From NCBI RefSeq assembly GCF_008370045.1, contig NZ_VOBN01000002.1, positions 186,001 to 250,000 of the forward strand: 64,000 nt of DNA. Reading direction: 5' to 3'. Shown in pieces: positions 29,474-38,028 of the stretch. The DNA is from Pseudomonas sp. ANT_J12. Its GTDB lineage: Bacteria > Pseudomonadota > Gammaproteobacteria > Pseudomonadales > Pseudomonadaceae. The notes below the pieces were generated by a model. It ran no database searches, was not told the origin of the DNA, and saw only the letters and a list, made by a program, of their open reading frames with translations. The position numbers and the translations under genes are program-made. Numbering within the stretch: the first letter of the stretch is position 1; each line of letters opens with the position of its first letter.

Positions 29474-32400
29474 TCATTCGGCGCCATTGCCGGCAAATTC
29501 GATGGGCTCGAACACCACCTTGGTATTGGCGCTTTGGATAATGACGCTGACCTCGAAGCTTCCACCTTCATCACTGGAAAGAAAGGTCCGCACCAGGCCC
29601 TCCTGATTGCTGAACCCCTGACCCGGCCGGACAGTCGCAGAGTCTGTATCACTCAGCGACACCCAGACCCAGTCCACCAACTGGTTTTGGCCAAGGTTGC
29701 CGTAACGATCCTTGAGCGTGCCGTAAACCTCGACTTGCTGGCCCAACGGCACCGCCCCTATCGGTGGCTGGGACCTCTCCGCCGGCCTTATCGTCAACGA
29801 CTTCACATCCGCTATGACGTGAACGGTCTCGGCGTACTTGGGGTCTATCAGATCCAGCCAGTACAACGGCGCCTCGCTCCCCAGAACCTTGCCCAAGTAC
29901 TGCGCGGTGGCGATGCCGTTCTCGTCGGTCCTGGCCTTCGCGATCGTGCCCAGGCTGGCCTGAAAGTACACATCGACATGGGGAATAGCCTTGTCGTCGG
30001 GGTCCTTGACCGTCACGGTGAAGGTGATCTTGTCCTCCGGGTTGTTCGCCACCACGTCGACCTTGTCCAGGACACAGTTGATCTTGACGATCTGTTCGGG
30101 CGCCTCGTCCCGGTAGGACGTCATCGCCGCACGGGACTCCGTGAGGCTCAGCAAGGCACTTTCCGCAGCAGCCCGATACGCCTCTTTGTCGATTGCCTCC
30201 GGTAAACAGCCGACGCGCAACACCGTCGAGGCGTCCATACCGGTGTGCCGCGCCAATACGCGGATGCGCATCAGCAGGTCCAGTTGGGACAGGTTCTTCA
30301 CCAGGCGTTTGTCGGGATCGATATACGCGACACAGGCCCGCACCTCCTCCACGCTCCAGTCGAAAAACGCGGCCAGACGAATCGAGGCGGCTTTTTGCGC
30401 CAGGTCCAGCGCTTCATTGGAGATCTGATCAGGCAGCGCGTTGACCTCGCGCAGGTAATCCAGCAGCTTCCCGGCCGGTTGCTCACTCAGCTCGAAGGCG
30501 CGGGTCAGTGCCGAGAAGTAATACAGAGCGCGCAGCGAAAAATCGTAAGGGTCGTTCTGACCCAGCCAGGCCTTGTAGCCGTACTGCAAATAGTCCTGCA
30601 GCAACGTGGCGCTCAGGTCGAGTTGCAATGCCACGTTGCTGCGCTGCCGCACTTCGGCCAGCAGCATGAGCAAGGGGTCGGTTTCGTCGTCATTAAACGC
30701 GCCTTCCAGCGCGCGCTCGGCCCGTTCCTGCACCTGGCGCAACAGTTGATAAACCGTGCTGTTGGCCCAGACCAGCACACTGGTCACGCGCTCGGCATCC
30801 AGGCCGGTGTACACCGCCAGGCTTTCCCGGGCCACCGAGGCCTGGGCGTCACGCGCCTGCAGCAGCACCGCGAGCATGCGCTCGACCAGAACGGCATCCT
30901 CCTCGCCGAGGCCATCGTCCACCGCCTTACCCAGTTTTTCCCGGGCGCGCTCCAGATAATCGGCTTCACTGCCGTCAGGGTTGAGCACCAACCCCGAGGC
31001 ATCCACCAGCGAGCCCAGCAAGTCCAGCCAGTCGGCGCTGGGCAGCGGTGGTACGCCCGCCATCAGCACGGAGGCGTTGCTGAACAGCGCGGCAGGCAGC
31101 AGGTTGCGGCACTGTTCGATGAACTGGCGTTCCTGTGCGGAGGCCACGGCCAGCGCCGCCGGTGGCGACACCTGCTGCAACATCCACAGCACTGGCAAGT
31201 CGCGATCCCGGCACCAGCCCACGCAAGAATGCAGGGCATAGATCAGGTTCAGCACATCGGGCGCCTCTTCGCCGCTGGCGGTGGCCTTGATCTGTGGGAC
31301 ACCCGCCAGCACATCGACCCAGCTGTTGCCGCCCAGAGCGGTCAGCATCAGCACGCCCTCCACCGGGGTGATGCCCAACAGGCGCGGCAACTTCACCAAG
31401 CGGAAGAACGCCGAGATGATCGACCGGCTGCGCTTCAATGTGCTGCTCAGGCCATGGGCCCGGGCAATCGCCAGTGCCAGGTAGTGGTAGGTCTTCAGAT
31501 CGATGCCCAGGCCACTGCACAAGCGGTTGACCGTCAGGTCCATGCCTCCCGGCACCGGGATGATCGGGAAGTCCCCGTTATCCAGGAGCAAGGGAGACTG
31601 AAAGGCGCCTTGGTTGTTGAACACCAGGTCGAATTGCGACAGCGCATCGCCCCGGCCGTAGATCGCCATCTCGTCGATAAACACCGCGAAGTCCGGCGCG
31701 GTGCAGCCATAGCGCTCGCGCAGTGACTGAAACAAGCCAATGGCTTGCACCGTAGCCTCGCTGATCCACCAAGGGTTGGCGACGTCGCGCTTCTCAGCCT
31801 GCATCGCCGCCACCAGCAGCGCGTCCACCTGATCGCAGGGCAATTCCAGCCATTGGTCCAGGCGCACCTTGCGGTTCAACCGGTCGAAAAGTCCAAAATC
31901 GGCCCCAGGGATGGCACTCAAACGGTGGAACTTCTGGCCCGCTTCGCTGTAATTGATCGTGACCGCCGGGCTCTTGGCGGCATTGAGATAGACCGAGCCC
32001 GAACGCTCGCTTTCGGCCTCCCCATTCTCGGGTGCAGTCGCATACACCAAGACATTTGCCGAGCGTGTCGGGGCGAAATCCCGCGCCGACAACAGCGCCT
32101 CGACGCCCCGGGCATCGAGCTTGGTGCGCTCACCGAAAAAGGGCACCTGACTGAGGTTTTGCCAGGAGACATCGGCGGCACCGAAACTGGCCAAGTAAAA
32201 CTCGTCCCGCCCGTCCTCGGGCACCGCTGATTCCGTCAACAACAGCCGCTGATAAGGCCCCAGTCGCGAGGCGTGGATCAGGGCCCGTTTGGCGTCGCCA
32301 TTCCAGGCCTTGGGCAGGAGGAAATACGGGAAGGATTCGTCCACCATGTGCACAAAATTCCCCACCGACATCCCGTGATGGCGGGCAACCGCATCCAGGG

Positions 32401-33076
32401 TGACCCAGTGCTGGTAGTACGGCAGCCCATTGGGGTAGCGCGCGTCGATCAAGGCCTGTTCCAGATCGGCCGCCCCTCCTTCGCCCTTGATAAAGGTCTC
32501 GAGCACGGAAACGATGATATCCACCGCCGACACCGACTGATGCACTGCATTGAAATCCACCGCCAAGGCTTTCAGATCCTTGCGCCGATCATGCAGGGGC
32601 AGTTTCTTGTCCCCGCCGTCCCCGTCGTCCTTGCCGCAGGGCTCGACGCGGTCGCGGATCCAGCGCAACAGCTCAATGCAGTACGCCACCGGAGAGGTCA
32701 CGGACTCCAGGGCATCGGGCGGGCACAATGTGTCGAAATCGGTCTGGAACAGTTGCTCGAAACTCGGTCCCTGCACCAGCGACAGCAGCCCGCTCGACGG
32801 TGTGCCGGCGAGCGCTCCGGACCCCGTCAGGCTCTGCTCGATAAAACGGCGGCGGACATACGCCGCCAGGCTATTGGCCCGGCGCAGGAACTGCTGCGCG
32901 TCATCACGACTGATCCCGTAATCGCGCACCAGCCCTTGCACACCCTGCTCCACCAAGGGAAACACCGAGCCGCCCTGCTCGATGTACGTGCTCAGGTCGG
33001 TGTAAGCCGCACGTTGGTTCTCGCCAAACACCTGCTCGAACAATTGCTGGATGGGACGTTGACCGGAATCTGCCAT
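29474..33076 (-). CDS. TcaA-like protein: N-terminal half of the TcA toxin subunit (VRP1 family)
   Basis: 1200 residues starting MADSGQRPIQQLFEQVFGEN; the ATG at 33076 follows GAGGAG at a spacing of 7. VRP1/TcA N-terminal signatures are FEQLFQTDFDTLCPP and SVTSPVAYCIELLRWI (residues 106-140). Then come LDARGVEALLSARDF, LGGNSWVDVLAGVPQIKAT and a mostly helical shell. The last 220 residues or so hold Ig/Big_1-like folds (NPEDKITFTVTVKDPDDKAI, KARTDENGIATAQYLG, LGQQVEVYGTLKDRYGN), unusual for a TcaA. The protein would form the outer shell of the TcA syringe with the TcaB-like product. A lux-box-like palindrome lies about 100 bp upstream and may give this gene its own promoter. Confidence 0.92.
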   Translation of the reverse strand: MADSGQRPIQQLFEQVFGENQRAAYTDLSTYIEQGGSVFPLVEQGVQGLVRDYGISRDDAQQFLRRANSLAAYVRRRFIEQSLTGSGALAGTPSSGLLSLVQGPSFEQLFQTDFDTLCPPDALESVTSPVAYCIELLRWIRDRVEPCGKDDGDGGDKKLPLHDRRKDLKALAVDFNAVHQSVSAVDIIVSVLETFIKGEGGAADLEQALIDARYPNGLPYYQHWVTLDAVARHHGMSVGNFVHMVDESFPYFLLPKAWNGDAKRALIHASRLGPYQRLLLTESAVPEDGRDEFYLASFGAADVSWQNLSQVPFFGERTKLDARGVEALLSARDFAPTRSANVLVYATAPENGEAESERSGSVYLNAAKSPAVTINYSEAGQKFHRLSAIPGADFGLFDRLNRKVRLDQWLELPCDQVDALLVAAMQAEKRDVANPWWISEATVQAIGLFQSLRERYGCTAPDFAVFIDEMAIYGRGDALSQFDLVFNNQGAFQSPLLLDNGDFPIIPVPGGMDLTVNRLCSGLGIDLKTYHYLALAIARAHGLSSTLKRSRSIISAFFRLVKLPRLLGITPVEGVLMLTALGGNSWVDVLAGVPQIKATASGEEAPDVLNLIYALHSCVGWCRDRDLPVLWMLQQVSPPAALAVASAQERQFIEQCRNLLPAALFSNASVLMAGVPPLPSADWLDLLGSLVDASGLVLNPDGSEADYLERAREKLGKAVDDGLGEEDAVLVERMLAVLLQARDAQASVARESLAVYTGLDAERVTSVLVWANSTVYQLLRQVQERAERALEGAFNDDETDPLLMLLAEVRQRSNVALQLDLSATLLQDYLQYGYKAWLGQNDPYDFSLRALYYFSALTRAFELSEQPAGKLLDYLREVNALPDQISNEALDLAQKAASIRLAAFFDWSVEEVRACVAYIDPDKRLVKNLSQLDLLMRIRVLARHTGMDASTVLRVGCLPEAIDKEAYRAAAESALLSLTESRAAMTSYRDEAPEQIVKINCVLDKVDVVANNPEDKITFTVTVKDPDDKAIPHVDVYFQASLGTIAKARTDENGIATAQYLGKVLGSEAPLYWLDLIDPKYAETVHVIADVKSLTIRPAERSQPPIGAVPLGQQVEVYGTLKDRYGNLGQNQLVDWVWVSLSDTDSATVRPGQGFSNQEGLVRTFLSSDEGGSFEVSVIIQSANTKVVFEPIEFAGNGAE

Positions 33077-33174
33077 GGCCAGGCTCCTCGAATGGATGCA
33101 AGTACCCGAACGGCGGCTCGCCGCGCGGAAAAGTAGGTCTGTATAGTGCGAATCTGCGCCTGGAGAGCAGAAGC

Positions 33175-33200
33175 GTCTACTGTCAGAAGTGACAGTAGAC
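33175..33200 (-). promoter_or_regulatory. Lux/las-box-like palindrome upstream of the tcaA-like gene
   Basis: GTCTACTGTCA-N4-TGACAGTAGAC is a perfect 11-bp inverted repeat whose core CTGTCA-N4-TGACAG is the same as in the site upstream of tcB. It lies in the 149-bp gap before tcaA. A TATACA-like -10 on the minus strand occurs at 33140-33145. It could also be a hairpin ending the upstream Ig-like gene, but no T-run follows on that strand. Confidence 0.5.
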
Positions 33201-33225
33201 ACGAGCGCTTTTACGGCGCTGGCCG

Positions 33226-36200
33226 TTAACGCGGCGGTGGCCCGGGGACTTCAAAGCGCCGGCTTTGCACCCAATCGGAAATCGTTGAGCCATCCGCGCC
33301 ATCGACGATGGTTTGCTTGAAACGGCACCAATTGCCGCCCGCCGACAATCGTCGGACCGACCAGCCTTGCCAGCCTTGGGCGCTGACAGCCAGCGCCGGT
33401 GCCCACACGTACTCGGGGTTGTACCAGCTCGTTACCTCGCCGGTGCCCCGCCGGCCCTGGCCGCTGAAGTTCACGGGCTCCGCGACCCAGCGCCCCGCCT
33501 GCGGCGTATCGATCACCGGCGAGTAGCTGCCCAATACAACCGGTTGCCGAGCGCAGCGATCGGATTCAAACCCGTCCAACGAAGCCACCGCCACCAACAC
33601 CTGAGCACCAGCGGGTTGCGTGAGCGTCACGGCCACCGACCAGGTGCGATCCTCCAGCACCGGCGTACTGCCGAGCACGGTGTGTGCGGCATCGTCCAGG
33701 CTGATCGTGATCGTGTCCCCCGGCTCGCCGAAACCGGACACCACCGTGACGCGCCCGATCTCCCCGTCCTTGACCGGGGTTTCAATCCAGGGCGCGTCGG
33801 GCACCACGTCGCAGGTCACCGGCGAGCTTTCTCCGGACGCCTCCTTCTGCGCCTCCATGGTTTGCCGGGCCTGTAGCGTGATCACTCCCACCGGCAGGTT
33901 CACCGCACCTTCCCAACAGCCATCGAAGCCGACCGGCACTTCCATGAGCAACAAGTCCTCGCGCCCCTCCTCCCACACCTGGACCTTCGCGCCGGGCGTT
34001 CCCTTACCGGCAATCGTCGCCGCGCGCGGTACCTTGCCGCCCGGCAGCGGCACCGTGAACACCGGGGGCATCAGCACCACCATCACCGCGACCGGGTCGC
34101 TGAGTTCGGAGGGCCGACCGTCCAGGGTCTGTTGCGCATCGAAGATGCGGCGGCCGAAGGCCAGGCCCGTGAGGGCGATGGACCACTCGCCATCCGTTAT
34201 CAACTGCTGGGGAGGGGCCGCATTGATGCCGTCAACGCGCAACTGCATGGACGCACCGGCCACGCCTAGCTGACCGCGCACCGTCAGGTCACGCGCGACT
34301 TCTGCCTCGCGCACGGGAGAGGTGATCACGGGTTTGTGCAGCGCTCTACTGACCTGGAAATTCCGCGACGCGGGCAGTGAGGTTTGTTGCCCGGCGGTCT
34401 GGGTGACGGTCACCGTATGCGTCACATTGGGGGTGAACGGGGTGGCGCGACGATGGGTCCAGTTGCCGTTGGTCATGGTGACGGGATGCACGATGGTCGG
34501 AGCATCGCTGTAGACCAGATTCACCACCGCCTCGATCCAGCAGGTGCCTTTGATGGTCGGCGACAGCTGGCTGTCATCGCCCCCCGTGATCTCGGTAATG
34601 ACTGGCGGCAGAGGCGCAATGGTCACCTCCAGCTCCTCCCAACCGGAGACATGCCCGTTCAACTCCTGTCGCAGGTCAACCTTGCGCTTAAAGGTCGGGC
34701 CCCACTCTGCAGACGCCGTACTGGACCAGCGCCCGCCACTCACTTGCGCATCCGGCGCGACTTTGTTTCCGCCAGCGGGGCCGTACAGCACCACAGCGGC
34801 ACCGGTGTAGCCCGTGCCAGAGAACACCGGTGTGTAATCGCCGGTGTAATCCACCGTGGGTCGCGGCAACTCGATGGTGTAGCTGAAGGTGTACTCCGAG
34901 GAAACAATCCAGCCACCGATGTTATCGGGCACTTTTTGCGTGGCCTTAAAGCTGTATCGGCCCAGCGGCCAATTGGCGGAGTCCACGCTCCAGGTGCCGT
35001 TATTGCTGACCGTGACCGGCGGTATCGTCTGCGAGCCCGGCCCGCTGAGTTTAATCACATCGACAGTGGCGTTTTTATGACCCGCGCCCGAGAACCTCAG
35101 GCCGCTATCGGCCAGCGCAGTGACCGACACCGAGGTCAGTCTGGATGGCCGAACCTTGAAGGTGACCGGCGTACCGCGCAAGGAAGAAACCCCTTGTATG
35201 GTTTGCTGCGCCACCAGGGTCACAACCCCCGGATCAACCGTGATGAAGCGGCTCCAGCCGGGCGCGGTGACCACCCCCGCTTGCCCGTGGTGGGTATTGC
35301 TCAAGTCAGTGTAGATATCGACCACGGCACCCTGAAAGCCGTTGGTGCCGGCCACGCTGAAGGTTGTATCGACCACGCCGGTGGGCCGGGTGATGGTGGG
35401 GGTACCGAGGATCTTGCAGGTCAAGGGCTCCGAATAGACGACCTGAGAGAGATTCGCTAGCGAGTACTTGGCCTTGACGGCAACAGTACGGGTGGGCAAC
35501 GTTAAAATGACGGGACACGCCCAGCGTCTAGTGCCGTCAACGACGACAACACTGCCAAGCGTTTCGGCAAGATTAGCGGCATCGACCACCTCCACCGTCC
35601 ATCCTGGTTCAGCGCTGCCCCTGAAGAAACTCCCGCTGCCCGTTGGGAGAAATGCATTCGGTAGCGGAGACGAAATGGTCGGCAGGGTGACAGTCCACAC
35701 GTGCCCCGGGTCACCCCAATCCGATGCAAAGCCGTGTAGCGTCTGCCTGCAAGCGACTCTGAAACTGCCGCCAGGCAATGCTTTCACAAGTTGAACACGC
35801 CAATTGCCCGAAGTATCGACCACGCCTTCGCCGTACACCGTGTTGCCGTCACCGCTGCGGTGAATGGTCACCTGTGCATAGGGTGCCCCGGTATCCCCAG
35901 TCACAACAGGTAAGGGGAAGACACCCACATTAGCCCCGTTGGATGGAGACCGAACGACAGGCTTGGGCACCACCGAGACGTAAAACTCCGGAGTACGCTG
36001 GATGCTTTCCCGATCACTCAGCCATTGCAGAACCTGTAGGTGGTGATGGCCGGGCGCGAGCGGGGTTCTCAATCGCAACCTGAACTGCCCGTCGCCGCCC
36101 ATTTGCATTTCATCGCTGCGGTAATCTTCTTTACCCGGGGTGACCACTCGCACATTGCGCCGCGCATGGCCGCCCCCCACGACCGTCACATCTCCGTTTT

Positions 36201-36303
36201 TGACGCTAGTGTCGCGGGGAGAAATAACGTAGGGCGGGCTGTCGGCCAGTGGTTCGCCGGCGTCGGGTTCGCCTGTTTCAGGAAGGTCGGTTTCATCAGT
36301 CAT
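33226..36303 (-). CDS. Large Ig-like repeat protein, first gene of Tc island 1
   Basis: 1025 residues. The acidic Pro-rich start MTDETDLPETGEPDAGEP is followed by about nine tandem Ig-like modules of roughly 90-100 residues. Each has a P-x-V/I-x-x-P entry strand and a G-x-W-x-V turn, and ends in a QT-x-x-G-x-x-S strand (for example GNWRVQLVKALPGGSFRVAC, GTWSVDSANWPLGRYSF, GCWEGAVNLPVGVITLQ). No signal peptide or membrane segment is seen. Upstream in-frame starts exist at 36354 and 36420. A predicted transcription start near 36336, below a lux-box-like site, favours 36303. The type of repeat differs from that of the downstream Ig-like protein. Function is unknown; the operon links it to TcA. 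Confidence 0.75.
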   Translation of the reverse strand: MTDETDLPETGEPDAGEPLADSPPYVISPRDTSVKNGDVTVVGGGHARRNVRVVTPGKEDYRSDEMQMGGDGQFRLRLRTPLAPGHHHLQVLQWLSDRESIQRTPEFYVSVVPKPVVRSPSNGANVGVFPLPVVTGDTGAPYAQVTIHRSGDGNTVYGEGVVDTSGNWRVQLVKALPGGSFRVACRQTLHGFASDWGDPGHVWTVTLPTISSPLPNAFLPTGSGSFFRGSAEPGWTVEVVDAANLAETLGSVVVVDGTRRWACPVILTLPTRTVAVKAKYSLANLSQVVYSEPLTCKILGTPTITRPTGVVDTTFSVAGTNGFQGAVVDIYTDLSNTHHGQAGVVTAPGWSRFITVDPGVVTLVAQQTIQGVSSLRGTPVTFKVRPSRLTSVSVTALADSGLRFSGAGHKNATVDVIKLSGPGSQTIPPVTVSNNGTWSVDSANWPLGRYSFKATQKVPDNIGGWIVSSEYTFSYTIELPRPTVDYTGDYTPVFSGTGYTGAAVVLYGPAGGNKVAPDAQVSGGRWSSTASAEWGPTFKRKVDLRQELNGHVSGWEELEVTIAPLPPVITEITGGDDSQLSPTIKGTCWIEAVVNLVYSDAPTIVHPVTMTNGNWTHRRATPFTPNVTHTVTVTQTAGQQTSLPASRNFQVSRALHKPVITSPVREAEVARDLTVRGQLGVAGASMQLRVDGINAAPPQQLITDGEWSIALTGLAFGRRIFDAQQTLDGRPSELSDPVAVMVVLMPPVFTVPLPGGKVPRAATIAGKGTPGAKVQVWEEGREDLLLMEVPVGFDGCWEGAVNLPVGVITLQARQTMEAQKEASGESSPVTCDVVPDAPWIETPVKDGEIGRVTVVSGFGEPGDTITISLDDAAHTVLGSTPVLEDRTWSVAVTLTQPAGAQVLVAVASLDGFESDRCARQPVVLGSYSPVIDTPQAGRWVAEPVNFSGQGRRGTGEVTSWYNPEYVWAPALAVSAQGWQGWSVRRLSAGGNWCRFKQTIVDGADGSTISDWVQSRRFEVPGPPPR

Positions 36304-36370
36304 GGGGAGAGCCCTCGGCCTCGGACAACAACGGTTCATGCTTTTGTAAGCCATGCCCTTGCCCCTGCCT

Positions 36371-36390
36371 ACCTGTAATAACTGACAGTT
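36371..36390 (-). promoter_or_regulatory. Lux-box-like operator upstream of Tc island 1
   Basis: ACCTGTAATAACTGACAGTT matches the CT-N12-AG lux/las-box frame and agrees with the perfect site at 44709 in most positions. A -10-like TACAAA (minus strand) lies at 36343-36348, so the site would be centred about 44 bp before the start of transcription. That is the usual place for LuxR-type activation. It ends 68 bp upstream of the ATG at 36303. Confidence 0.5.
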
Positions 36391-36558
36391 CAGACGAACG
36401 GCCCTACGGACTTTTCCCACATTTTTTGAGACCTACGTAGCCTTGCGCCTTTGCCTACAAGCCCCTCGGAATCGGCCGGCTTGTGGACTTTTGGCCTGCC
36501 CCGTAATTTGATCCATGTCGCTGATTGGCAGCGGCCGGGTTTAGTCGCCGGGAGGTCC

Positions 36559-36744
36559 ATGAAAATTGCACAAGATCCATCAGACGGTCGGGATGTCCCT
36601 ATCCCCCTTCCTGAACGTTATGTTGGCTGTGCGCAGGGCGCCTTCGGACGCGCCAGTTTTCATGGTCCTTCCGGTCGACTAACCAGTGTGCAGCCGCCAC
36701 CCCTAGATGGGGTTGTTGCTGGTGGAGAAGTCACTGGAGAATGA
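36559..36744 (+). CDS. Small hypothetical protein upstream of Tc island 1
   Basis: 61 residues starting MKIAQDPSDGRDVPIPLPER, preceded by GGGAGG at a spacing of 3. It contains Pro- and Gly-rich segments (FGRASFHGPSGRLTSVQPPP) and has no membrane segment. It lies divergent from the Tc operon, between it and a REP doublet. I do not recognise a family. The ribosome site is the main support, and it may be a spurious ORF or a remnant. Confidence 0.35.
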   Translation: MKIAQDPSDGRDVPIPLPERYVGCAQGAFGRASFHGPSGRLTSVQPPPLDGVVAGGEVTGE

Positions 36745-36782
36745 GCCGGCGATCTGCGCGACCCAAGTTTCAGCGCTGCCCT

Positions 36783-36850
36783 TGCAGGAGCAAGGCCCGC
36801 CCGCGATGGCGATTTCGAGGCTGCCATCGCGGCCAAGCCTTGCACCTACA
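36783..36850. repeat. Degenerate REP doublet
   Basis: TGCAGGAGCAAGGCCCGCCC and its near-complement, ending in GCACCTACAGGAG, form a variant REP pair. It ends 25 bp before the convergent PilZ gene stop. Confidence 0.75.
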
Positions 36851-36874
36851 GGAGACCGATAGACACCGCCGACA

Positions 36875-37234
36875 TCAGGCCGAAGCAGGCAACGGCTGAA
36901 AACTGAAGTACTGCCTCAACGCACTCACCAATTGCCCATACTCCGGCGGAGCCCGTTGCAGGCTGAACCCGGCGTCATAGTGGTGGGGCGTGGCGTCTTC
37001 ATGGCACCACAAACAACTGCCGCACACATCAATGATCTGCGTGCAGCCGTCGCTGGCGGGAATCTTCAGGCGCAAGTCAAAATCAGCGCCAATCATCATC
37101 GGCAACTGACTGATCAGCATCAGGCCATCTTCGGACACATTGCCGAGAAAGCCGATGGGTTTGTCGGTGACGCTGTTGAACACTTTCAGAAAATACGGCA
37201 GTTGATGCCGCTCGATCCGGCGGTCAGTAAACAT
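36875..37234 (-). CDS. PilZ-domain protein (c-di-GMP receptor)
   Basis: 119 residues. PilZ hallmarks are the RRIERH motif (residues 5-10) and the NVSEDGLML turn (32-40, the D/N-x-S-x-x-G site). Then come hydrophobic strands with a C-W-C pattern in VCGSCLWCHED. Such proteins bind cyclic di-GMP and usually switch motility or exopolysaccharide targets. From memory it matches PA4324 in P. aeruginosa by position. A diguanylate cyclase is coded 5 kb away in the same core block. A GTG start 39 nt upstream is possible. Confidence 0.88.
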   Translation of the reverse strand: MFTDRRIERHQLPYFLKVFNSVTDKPIGFLGNVSEDGLMLISQLPMMIGADFDLRLKIPASDGCTQIIDVCGSCLWCHEDATPHHYDAGFSLQRAPPEYGQLVSALRQYFSFQPLPASA

Positions 37235-37481
37235 GCTGAATTCGCTACGCAAGGCTCTTAAGCAGAGCCGCACTAATGCTTCGGAACGGGCCTTCTGCTT
37301 TATAGATGCAGGATGGGCACGCTCTCCCCGCTTCCGGTGTGACAGTCCATCCAGACCGCTGCCACTTTTACCGCTGCCAGTCGCAGGTGTTGCGTCGGTT
37401 CAGAGGAAAAGGCTCTGAAGCCGATTTATTCGACTATAGCTGAACCTGTACACCCGGCCAGCCTTTGTATGAGATCTGTCA

Positions 37482-37856
37482 TCAGAAGCGGGTTGGTCGC
37501 ACAACCGGCGCGCTGCGGGTCGGATAGTGGCCAAGGGATTCCAGGGTTTCCAGGCGCGCACGAGCGCGGTAGGCGTATTCGCTTTGCGGGTACGACGCGA
37601 TGATGTACTGGTACGTCTGGGCCGCGTCGATAAACAGCTTCTGCCGTTCCAGGCACTGGCCGCGCATCATCGACACTTCCGGCTGTACATAACGGCGCGC
37701 ACGGCTGGCGCGGTCGACCTTGGACAATTCGAGCATCACCTGCTCACAATTGCCCCGGTCATAGGCGCTGTAGGCGTTATTCAAATGATGGTTCATCGAC
37801 CAACGGGTGCAGCCCGTGACGCTGAGGGCAATGACGGCTATGAGCGCAAATCGCAT
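37482..37856 (-). CDS. TPR-containing lipoprotein
   Basis: 124 residues. A short signal peptide ends in the lipobox LSVTGC (Cys16), so it is a lipoprotein. TPR-like helices follow (NAYSAYDRGNCEQVMLELSK, AAQTYQYIIASYPQSEYAYRARARLE). TPR lipoproteins of this kind often scaffold envelope complexes. The partner is unknown. It lies on minus, divergent from pykA. Confidence 0.8.
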   Translation of the reverse strand: MRFALIAVIALSVTGCTRWSMNHHLNNAYSAYDRGNCEQVMLELSKVDRASRARRYVQPEVSMMRGQCLERQKLFIDAAQTYQYIIASYPQSEYAYRARARLETLESLGHYPTRSAPVVRPTRF

Positions 37857-37927
37857 GAGGGTTCTCCTGTCTTGAGCTCTGTATCGACCCGTCGGCGGAA
37901 ATCTTCAGGCTGCCTGTAACCAAAAGT

Positions 37928-37951
37928 ATTCGTTTCAAGAAACAAACGAAT
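37928..37951. promoter_or_regulatory. Inverted repeat upstream of pykA and the lipoprotein gene
   Basis: ATTCGTTT-N8-AAACGAAT is a perfect 8-bp inverted repeat in the 172-bp divergent region, about 72 bp from the lipoprotein start and 78 bp from the pykA start. It could be an operator for either gene. No known binding motif matches well enough to name. Confidence 0.35.
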
Positions 37952-38028
37952 AAGTAGTGCATCCGAACAATGACTACATCCAAAGACCATAGTAGCCTCA
38001 CTCAGCGCTTGAACTCAGGAGTCTATGC

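Noticed and set aside
25337..33076. TcA as one frameshifted gene
   Set aside because: Each half has its own ATG and strong ribosome site with a 48-bp gap, as in known TcaA/TcaB pairs.
33175..33200. Reading the palindrome only as a terminator
   Set aside because: No T-run follows on the minus strand, and the core is shared with the promoter-proximal site at 44709. A terminator role is kept as an alternative, not as the call.
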